Shown here piece after piece: positions 1-4,249 of a stretch of 7,895 nt of DNA. The notes beneath the pieces were generated by a model. It saw only the letters and a list, made by a program, of their open reading frames with translations. It was not told the DNA's origin and searched no databases. The translations under genes were made by a program, and so were the position numbers. The first letter of the stretch is position 1. Each line of letters starts with the position of its first letter. Source of the stretch: Fidelibacterota bacterium (lineage in GTDB: Bacteria > Fidelibacterota > UBA8477 > JABMPR01); NCBI GenBank assembly GCA_030596225.1, contig JAUVKO010000089.1:1-7895 (forward strand), read 5' to 3'.

Positions 1-1
1 G

Positions 2-61
2 CGAAGACTGGAGCGGCTTGTGGGGGCGAAGCTGAAAACGAAGACCCAAGTCGAGGGATAA
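2..61 (+). CDS. C-terminal tail of an unidentified upstream gene (partial)
   Basis: The + frame starting at base 2 is open and ends at TAA 59-61. It gives a basic tail of 19 residues (RRLERLVGAKLKTKTQVEG). Its stop lies 16 bp before the acyl-CoA dehydrogenase start, the spacing expected of genes in one operon. Of the other two + frames, the one from base 3 stops within about 35 bases. The one from base 1 overlaps the next start and reads less like protein. The fragment is too short to identify, and the coding call rests only on frame and spacing. It could also be non-coding sequence. Confidence 0.35.
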   Translation, partial: RRLERLVGAKLKTKTQVEG

Positions 62-77
62 GTGATAAAGGCACAAT

Positions 78-1220
78 ATGAATTTTGAACTAACTGAAGA
101 ACAGAAAATGGTGCAGGAGACTATCCGGGATTTCGCTGAAACCGAGATCAAACCGGGGGTAATGGAGCGTGATGAAAAAGCAGAATTCCCAACTGAAATC
201 ATAAAAAAACTGGGAGAGTTAGGTTTCATGGGAATGCAGGTTCCAGAAGCTTATGGTGGTACCGGAATGGACTCGCTTAGTCATGCCATCACTTTGGAAG
301 AAGTCGCTCGTGTGGATGCATCCACCTGTGTGATCATGTCTGTGAATAATTCGCTTTTTTCCAACCCCCTCATCAAGTTTGGGTCTGAATATCTGAAGCA
401 GAAATATTTACCTCTGACATCCAGCGGTGAAAAATTGGGTGCCTATTCTCTGAGTGAACCTCAGTCAGGATCTGACGCCAAGGCTATGTTAGCTACTGCC
501 ACCAAAGATGGGGATTCGTATGTCCTTAATGGTGTCAAGAATTGGGTAACTAGCGGTATCAGCTCAGATTTTGTGGTTGTTTTTGCCAAAACCGATAAAA
601 ATGCCGGGCATCGTGGTATTTCAGCTTTTGTCGTCGAAAAGGGTTTACCGGGATTTACGACTGGGAAAAAAGAAGATAAGTTGGGAATTCGAGGTTCGGA
701 TACCAGCGAATTGATCTTTGAGAATTGCCGCATTCCTGCTGAAAATTTAATTGGGGAAGAAGGCCAGGGCTTCAAAATCGCTATGGCTACTCTGGATGTC
801 GGTCGGATCGGAATTGCTGCTCAGGCACTGGGGATTGCACAGGGTGCTCTTGAGCGGTCAATTCAATATGCCAAAGAACGTCAGCAGTTTGGCAAACCAA
901 TCGGTATGTTTCAGGGGATAGGTTTTAAATTGGCCGATATGGCCGCCCGGGTTGACGCAAGTCGCCTATTGGTATATCGAGCTGCTTGGCTAAAAGATCA
1001 GGGAAAAACCATTGGAGAGAAAGCCTCCATGGCCAAAGTTTTTGCCGGTGATACTGCAATGTATGTCGCCACAGAAGCCGTTCAGATTCACGGGGGATAT
1101 GGATATATTCGTGAATTTGAAGTAGAACGCATGATGCGTGATGCCAAGATCACTCAGATCTATGAAGGCACCAACGAGATTCAGAGATTGGTGATCAGTC
1201 GGCATCTGTTGGCAGACTAG
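78..1220 (+). CDS. Acyl-CoA dehydrogenase, short-chain (butyryl-CoA dehydrogenase-like)
   Basis: This is an FAD-dependent acyl-CoA dehydrogenase that forms the trans-2,3 double bond of an acyl-CoA and passes electrons to electron-transfer flavoprotein in the cytoplasm. The 380-residue length is normal for the family. An N-terminal helical domain (about 1-115) is followed by a beta domain with the signature AYSLSEPQSGSD (122-133). The C-terminal helical domain contains RQQFGKPI (268-275) and QIHGGYGY (336-343). In IYEGTNEIQR (361-370), E363 sits where short- and medium-chain enzymes keep their catalytic base. Isovaleryl-CoA dehydrogenases place the base elsewhere, so a straight or 2-methyl short-chain substrate is favoured. 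The start is supported by AAAGG at 67-71, six bases before ATG. Exact chain-length specificity cannot be read from sequence. The nearby leucine dehydrogenase would fit a role in branched-chain amino acid breakdown, but this is inference. Confidence 0.95.
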   Translation: MNFELTEEQKMVQETIRDFAETEIKPGVMERDEKAEFPTEIIKKLGELGFMGMQVPEAYGGTGMDSLSHAITLEEVARVDASTCVIMSVNNSLFSNPLIKFGSEYLKQKYLPLTSSGEKLGAYSLSEPQSGSDAKAMLATATKDGDSYVLNGVKNWVTSGISSDFVVVFAKTDKNAGHRGISAFVVEKGLPGFTTGKKEDKLGIRGSDTSELIFENCRIPAENLIGEEGQGFKIAMATLDVGRIGIAAQALGIAQGALERSIQYAKERQQFGKPIGMFQGIGFKLADMAARVDASRLLVYRAAWLKDQGKTIGEKASMAKVFAGDTAMYVATEAVQIHGGYGYIREFEVERMMRDAKITQIYEGTNEIQRLVISRHLLAD

Positions 1221-1241
1221 CGAGAATAAAATCTTTTTAGC

Positions 1242-1260
1242 CACAGATGATCACAGATGA
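1242..1260. repeat. Short tandem repeat CACAGATGA x2
   Basis: CACAGATGA occurs at 1242-1250 and again at 1252-1260, a 10-bp period, inside the string beginning TTTTAGCCACAGATG. From memory, close relatives of this CCACAGATGA-CACAGATGA motif recur between genes in many environmental bacterial genomes. No function is known to me and the recurrence was not searched. Confidence 0.5.
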
Positions 1261-1334
1261 AACTGGGAATTTGAAATTAGTAATGACACACAAGAATAGA
1301 AAGTACAAAAGGGTCTCGAACCTTTGACCTTTAG

Positions 1335-1441
1335 ACTTTTGACATTAGACATTAAAACTCGCTGCGTCTCTGCGGACTCTGCCTGCCTGGCGTAGCTGGA
1401 ACAGCGTAGACTGGCGAGAGGGACTTTTACTAGACATTTAT
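1335..1441. repeat. Intergenic repeat block: about 69-bp element flanked by imperfect direct repeats
   Basis: ACTTTTGACATTAGACATTA (1335-1354) and ACTTTTACTAGACATTTA (1424-1441) are imperfect direct repeats. They enclose a GC-richer element at 1355-1423 that begins CTCGC (1358-1362) and ends GCGAG (1414-1418), so it has short inverted ends. Its interior holds CTGCGTCTCTGCGG and a small CTG-GAA-CAG hairpin. The composition differs sharply from the AT-rich flanks. The arrangement resembles a small repeat inserted with duplication of its target, though the duplication is longer and less exact than usual. The rest of the 1221-1466 gap shows no gene and no convincing terminator or promoter. Confidence 0.45.
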
Positions 1442-1466
1442 TGTAAAATTTAAAGGAGAGTAAAAC

Positions 1467-2561
1467 ATGGGATTTTTTGATGCACCTGAACTAAATCATC
1501 ACGAGCAAGTGGTATTTGGTTATGATGAGGAAACTGGATTAAAGGCAATTATAGCTATTCACAATACAAGTTTAGGACCCGCCCTGGGAGGCTGTCGTGT
1601 CTGGAACTATGAATCTGAAGATGATGCATTGAGAGACGTTTTGAGGCTTTCAGAGGGAATGACCTATAAATCAGCATTGGCTGGTCTGAATCTTGGGGGC
1701 GGAAAGTCAGTCATTATTGGTCGCGTTCAAGAAATTGGTAATGAAGCTGCTTTCCGAGCATTTGGTCGTCTTGTGGATAGTCTTGGAGGTCGTTATGTGA
1801 CCGCTGAGGATGTAAATACGACACCCCAAATGATGGAATGGGTTCATGAAGAAACAGATAGTGTAGCAGGTCTTAGTCCTGAATTGGGCGGATCTGGAGA
1901 TCCCTCCCCATTTACAGCCTGGGGTACTTTTGTAGGAATAAAAGCTGCGGCAAACAGAGCCTATGGTTCAGACAGTTTGGAAGGCAAAATAGTCGCCGTT
2001 CAGGGGCTTGGGCATGTCGGTATGTATCTGGTTAAACATCTTTCAGAAGCAGGGGCAAAGATCATTGTTACGGATATTAAAGAAGATAAAGTCAATGAGA
2101 TGCTCAAGATCAAGAATGTAACTGCTGTTACTCCTGATGAGATCTATGATGTAGAGATGGATATTTTTGCCCCATGTGCGCTTGGCTCTATTGTTAATGA
2201 CGACACGATTGATCGATTAAAATGTCAGGTCATTGCAGGAGCTGCTAACAATGTGCTTTCCGATTATGATAAACACGGCAAGATACTTCTTGAAAGAGGC
2301 GTTCTGTATGCACCGGATTATGCCATAAACGCTGGTGGAGTTATTAATGTCTATGGTGAATTTGAAGGGTATAACGAAAAGCGTTCTTACAGCCGGGTAA
2401 ATCACATATATGATGTCCTTCAGGAGATTTTTAAGCGTTCACAAGACGAAAATATCCCTACCATGGATGCAGCTGATATCTTGGCAGAAGAGCGGATTCG
2501 TAAGATCGGTCGCCTGAAACAGATGCGTCGCTCCGGTAAACGCTTGTCCTCAAAGATTTAG
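1467..2561 (+). CDS. ldh: Leucine dehydrogenase (Glu/Leu/Phe/Val dehydrogenase family)
   Basis: This is an NAD-dependent enzyme that deaminates leucine, and usually valine and isoleucine, to the 2-oxo acid and ammonia, reversibly, in the cytoplasm. At 364 residues it matches Bacillus leucine dehydrogenases, and key residues fall at the same numbers: L40 in GPALGG, K68 in MTYKSA, K80 in GGGKSV, and A113 and D115 in TAEDV. The Rossmann nucleotide-binding motif GLGHVG is at 180-185, followed by acidic D203. CALGSIVND (237-245), AGAANN (257-262) and APDYAINAGGVINV (282-295) are family hallmarks. The residues lining the pocket favour leucine over phenylalanine dehydrogenase, although valine dehydrogenase activity cannot be excluded. 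A good Shine-Dalgarno, AGGAG at 1454-1458, lies eight bases before ATG. nusB follows after 32 bp, so the two are probably co-transcribed. Confidence 0.93.
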   Translation: MGFFDAPELNHHEQVVFGYDEETGLKAIIAIHNTSLGPALGGCRVWNYESEDDALRDVLRLSEGMTYKSALAGLNLGGGKSVIIGRVQEIGNEAAFRAFGRLVDSLGGRYVTAEDVNTTPQMMEWVHEETDSVAGLSPELGGSGDPSPFTAWGTFVGIKAAANRAYGSDSLEGKIVAVQGLGHVGMYLVKHLSEAGAKIIVTDIKEDKVNEMLKIKNVTAVTPDEIYDVEMDIFAPCALGSIVNDDTIDRLKCQVIAGAANNVLSDYDKHGKILLERGVLYAPDYAINAGGVINVYGEFEGYNEKRSYSRVNHIYDVLQEIFKRSQDENIPTMDAADILAEERIRKIGRLKQMRRSGKRLSSKI

Positions 2562-2593
2562 GTAGAAGTAAAGAAAGGACGAAGTCTCAGTAA

Positions 2594-3022
2594 ATGCAAG
2601 AAAGACGTCGAGCCCGGGAATTTGTGGTCCAAGTTTCATATGCTCATGAAATTCAAAATGACGATCTGGATCAAACCTTCGATATGTTGGCGGATAATAG
2701 CGAACTAACAGAAGATCTGCTCAAGTTTGCCCGAGCATTGGTGAATGGAATTATGGCTCATCGTCAGGAATTTGATGAGCTGATCGCCAGCAAATCCAGA
2801 AACTGGGATTTGACCCGGATTGCCCTTATTGATCGTCTGATCCTGAGAATGGCCTTGACGGAGTTTTTCTATTTTAAGGATATTCCGCCTAAGGTTTCTA
2901 TTTCAGAGGCCATTGAGATCGCCAAGGTATTTAGCACGGAGGAAAGCAGCAGTTTTGTGAATGGCATTCTGGATGCCATCCTGAATGATGCGCTGGCAGA
3001 TGGCAAGTTGTCCATGATCTAG
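2594..3022 (+). CDS. nusB: Transcription antitermination factor NusB
   Basis: NusB binds the boxA RNA element together with NusE (ribosomal protein S10) and helps RNA polymerase complete rRNA operons. The 142-residue all-helical protein has the expected arginine-rich start RRRARE (4-9) for RNA binding. The conserved core is NWDLTRIALIDRLILRMALTE (70-90), and the C-terminal signature ISEAIEIAKVFSTEESSSF (103-121) leads into VNGILD. The start is fixed because an in-frame TAA (2591-2593) directly precedes ATG. The Shine-Dalgarno AAAGGA at 2574-2579 is rather far away (14 bases). The gene lies 32 bp after leucine dehydrogenase and is followed by hairpins that probably end the operon. Pairing nusB with an amino acid dehydrogenase is not a functional link I know of and may be simple adjacency. 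Confidence 0.96.
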   Translation: MQERRRAREFVVQVSYAHEIQNDDLDQTFDMLADNSELTEDLLKFARALVNGIMAHRQEFDELIASKSRNWDLTRIALIDRLILRMALTEFFYFKDIPPKVSISEAIEIAKVFSTEESSSFVNGILDAILNDALADGKLSMI

Positions 3023-3037
3023 ATTTCAGTTCTGGAG

Positions 3038-3076
3038 AAAACCTGTTTTCAAGCGTGAAACGGTCAAACAGGTTTT
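3038..3076. repeat. Palindromic repeat, copy 1 (AAACCTGTTT family, short loop)
   Basis: AAAACCTGTTT (3038-3048) and AAACAGGTTTT (3066-3076) are perfect 11-bp inverted arms around a 17-base loop. The loop contains CGT-GAA-ACG, a tiny inner stem. The element lies 15 bp after the nusB stop. The left part (3039-3056) and right part (3062-3075) recur exactly at 3373-3390 and 3457-3470, so this is a dispersed repeat rather than only a terminator. The following T run is short, so any termination role would be weak. Confidence 0.8.
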
Positions 3077-3090
3077 AAAATATCAAAACG

Positions 3091-3136
3091 GTGAGAATGG
3101 TACCCCGGGAATAGACAGGGTGTCATTCTCACTTTG
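3091..3136 (+). terminator. Probable intrinsic terminator of the leucine dehydrogenase-nusB operon
   Basis: GTGAGAATG (3091-3099) pairs perfectly with CATTCTCAC (3124-3132). An inner ACCC (3102-3105) pairs with GGGT (3118-3121) across a 2-base internal loop. TTTGTT follows the stem. With 13 pairs in total and a downstream T-rich stretch, it is the best terminator candidate after nusB. The T tract is interrupted by a G, and the hairpin could instead be another palindromic repeat. Confidence 0.55.
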
Positions 3137-3180
3137 TTCATATTCAATATTCGCTAATACACAAATATACAGGATTCCAT

Positions 3181-3206
3181 AGCCCAGTCGTTCACAACTG
3201 GGTTTT
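3181..3206 (+). terminator. Terminator-like hairpin with T tract
   Basis: AGCCCAGT (3181-3188) pairs with ACTGGGTT (3197-3204), including one G-U pair, around an 8-base loop. The right arm runs into TTTT at 3203-3206. The shape is that of a compact intrinsic terminator on the + strand. No gene lies directly upstream apart from nusB, about 160 bp away. It may be a second terminator for that operon or the end of an unrecognised small RNA. Confidence 0.4.
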
Positions 3207-3259
3207 CATATATCTATCTCAACGTTAACGGCCTTCTGACACGCAAGAATTCCAACTGA

Positions 3260-3358
3260 CCCAGTCCTTCAGGGCTGCTGGGCTAATAGAATTTAGTCAA
3301 TAAAGGAGGCCCCGGCCTGCCCTGTACAGACCGGGGATGCGTATGTCCAAAATGGACA
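3260..3358 (+). other. Cluster of three further hairpins; possible structured RNA or repeat debris
   Basis: Three stem-loops follow one another. CCCAGTCC (3260-3267) pairs with GGGC (3272-3275) plus TGGG (3279-3282), with a 3-base bulge and a TTCA loop. CCCCGG (3310-3315) pairs with CCGGGG (3331-3336). TGTCCA (3344-3349) pairs with TGGACA (3353-3358) over an AAA loop. Together with the hairpin at 3181-3206 this makes four stems in 180 bases of non-coding DNA. I do not recognise a known RNA family, tRNA or riboswitch here. It could be a small RNA or remains of repeats. Confidence 0.35.
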
Positions 3359-3372
3359 GAGTGCTTTCCAAG

Positions 3373-3470
3373 AAACCTGTTTTCAAGCGTCCGTCTTCGC
3401 AAAGCTTGGGGCTTCGCTTTTAAGCTATGCCCACACAAGTCGCCGTGACAGGCTCGGGTCAAACAGGTTT
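3373..3470. repeat. Palindromic repeat, copy 2 (AAACCTGTTT family, with 66-nt loop insert)
   Basis: AAACCTGTTTTCAAGCGT (3373-3390) and GGTCAAACAGGTTT (3457-3470) match copy 1 at 3039-3075 base for base. Here the five bases between them are replaced by 66 nt (3391-3456). The insert begins CCGTCTTCGC and ends near CGCCGTGACAGGC. A shorter relative with the same beginning and end fills the loop of the next palindrome (3507-3542). The outer 10-bp arms AAACCTGTTT/AAACAGGTTT remain perfect. Confidence 0.8.
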
Positions 3471-3473
3471 CAG

Positions 3474-3557
3474 GATCTCGAAACCAATTTAGCCATCACG
3501 CTGTTTCCGTCTTCATTGTACTTCGCCGCGACAAGCCTGCGGAAATTGGTTGAGATC
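3474..3557. repeat. Palindromic repeat, third type (GATCTC...AACCAATTT arms)
   Basis: GATCTC-GA-AACCAATTT (3474-3490) and AAATTGGTTGAGATC (3543-3557) pair over 15 bases with a single 2-base bulge. The loop carries 36 nt (3507-3542) that starts CCGTCTTC, contains CGCCGCGACA and ends GCGG, related to the insert in the previous palindrome. The element starts only 3 bp after copy 2 of the AAACCTGTTT repeat. The following 3558-3670 shows nothing recognisable. Confidence 0.7.
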
Positions 3558-3670
3558 AGAAAACAGCTCAGCGCAGCTAAACCATCCAGCTAGGTCCTGA
3601 AAAACTGTCAGATTCTGTCCTGAATACATGTATGGAAAATCACTGCAACCAAAATCATAAAACCAATAAC

Positions 3671-3745
3671 ACCAATTGTATTTCAAAGGTGCACTAAAAC
3701 GGGAAAATATGCAGAAATTTAGTGCAAGTTTGAGGTGCAATTGGT
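3671..3745. repeat. MITE-like 75-bp near-perfect palindrome
   Basis: The ends ACCAATTG (3671-3678) and CAATTGGT (3738-3745) are perfect inverted repeats. The arms continue through TCAAA and TGCACTAAA on the left, with matching TTTAGTGCA and TTTGA on the right. About 23 of 28 positions pair, around a 17-base centre. It has no coding capacity. It directly borders the point where the transposase homology at 3746-3941 stops, so it either inserted there or marks a deletion end. Flanks hold AATAA at 3665-3669 and 3748-3752, which is not in the position expected of a clean target duplication. Confidence 0.65.
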
Positions 3746-3941
3746 ATAATAAGATGTACAACCACTGGGACATTCCCCCTTCTTCATAGCTTAACTTCTT
3801 AGAACCTTTTATAGATCTCACAAATTCCAGGATCGTATCCTCCCGAGTCTCGACTTTCTCGCGGCGTATTACTTTACCGTTTCTTGAAAGAACTACGAAA
3901 TAACTGTTTTTACTGTGAGCATCCATTCCTATATACTTCAT
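3746..3941 (-). pseudogene. Truncated IS110-family transposase (N-terminal 65 codons)
   Basis: Reading the minus strand from ATG at 3941, the product begins MKYIGMDAHSKNSYF and continues to YEEGGMSQWLYILL. This is the start of the DEDD recombinase domain of IS110 transposases: D7 in GMDAHS and a glutamate in YEEGG (53-54) are the first two acidic residues. Full proteins are roughly 300-450 residues. Here homology ends at about residue 65 (3746), where the palindrome at 3671-3745 begins. The frame runs on to 3513 through repeat sequence but shows no family match. The last two catalytic aspartates and the C-terminal transposase_20 domain with its serine are missing, so it cannot be active. An excellent Shine-Dalgarno, AAGGAGG, lies nine bases upstream at 3957-3951, but within a stem. 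An in-frame ATG at 3980 is less likely than 3941. No second transposase fragment was found in the window. Confidence 0.8.
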
Positions 3942-3944
3942 AAT

Positions 3945-4012
3945 GCAGCGCCTCCTTCTCTGGCTGATTAATGTTGGCAAACCAAAATTGACCAGGAAGG
4001 ACGCTGCTTTTT
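3945..4012 (-). promoter_or_regulatory. Stem-loop sequestering the transposase ribosome-binding site
   Basis: On the + strand GCAGCG (3945-3950), TCCTTC (3953-3958) and CTGG (3960-3963) pair with CCAG (3992-3995), GAAGGA (3996-4001) and CGCTGC (4002-4007). That gives 16 pairs with small bulges. An inner TTGG-CAAA-CCAA hairpin sits in the loop. In the minus-strand transcript the Shine-Dalgarno AAGGAGG is in the stem, three bases from AUG, so translation from long read-through transcripts should be blocked. On the + strand the stem is followed by TTTTTC (4008-4013), so it may also stop transcription heading towards secA. It could equally be part of the structured non-coding end of the IS. Confidence 0.6.
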
Positions 4013-4031
4013 CATATATTGTCTACGCTCT

Positions 4032-4056
4032 ATCCTTCGACGGGGCTCAGGATGAC
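4032..4056. repeat. Dispersed-type repeat (ATCCTTCGAC...CTCAGGATGACG)
   Basis: The segment starts ATCCTTCGAC and ends CTCAGGATGACG, with ATCCT (4032-4036) and AGGAT (4049-4053) as inverted ends. From memory, near-identical strings (TCATCCTGAGC...GTCGAAGGATG on the other strand) recur between genes in many environmental bacteria. Its role is unknown and no search was made. Confidence 0.45.
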
Positions 4057-4069
4057 GCCCAGTAAGGCA

Positions 4070-4090
4070 CCTTTACAAAACCTTTACAAA
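4070..4090. repeat. Tandem CCTTTACAAA x2
   Basis: CCTTTACAAA is repeated exactly at 4070-4079 and 4081-4090, an 11-bp period, about 160 bp before secA. The spacing of roughly one helical turn would suit a pair of protein-binding sites, but nothing else supports that. Confidence 0.4.
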
Positions 4091-4249
4091 TGCAAAAAAA
4101 GGACCTGTGTGTTTTTTATATAAATCCTCAAATAAATTGAAGCTTGATTCACTCAGAAGCCTGTGTTCTGTGATATTAGCTGATCAACTTCACCACTTAT
4201 TATTAAGAAAAGCACTTCTAAACCACTGGATAAAAATTATTTTAGCGCC

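Noticed and set aside
1311..1322. GGTTCGAGACCC on the minus strand, resembling a tRNA T-loop
   Set aside because: The five-base stem around TTCGAGA does not pair properly, and no acceptor, D or anticodon arm lies in the neighbouring sequence.
3023..3560. A CRISPR array, suggested by the recurring AAACCTGTTT and hairpin motifs
   Set aside because: Only two copies exist, 334 bp apart, as inverted arms rather than regularly spaced direct repeats, and no cas gene is present.
3513..3745. C-terminal extension of the minus-strand frame beyond the transposase homology
   Set aside because: The residues after about codon 65 come from palindromic repeats and unassigned DNA and match nothing in IS110 proteins. 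They are an accidental open frame.
3942..4020. A complete IS110 bridge RNA upstream of the transposase
   Set aside because: The stretch is only about 80 bases and I cannot identify target and donor binding loops. It may at most be part of one.
4115..4124. TATATA/TATAAA as the -10 box of a secA promoter
   Set aside because: No -35 element lies at suitable spacing, and such AT strings are expected by chance in this gap.
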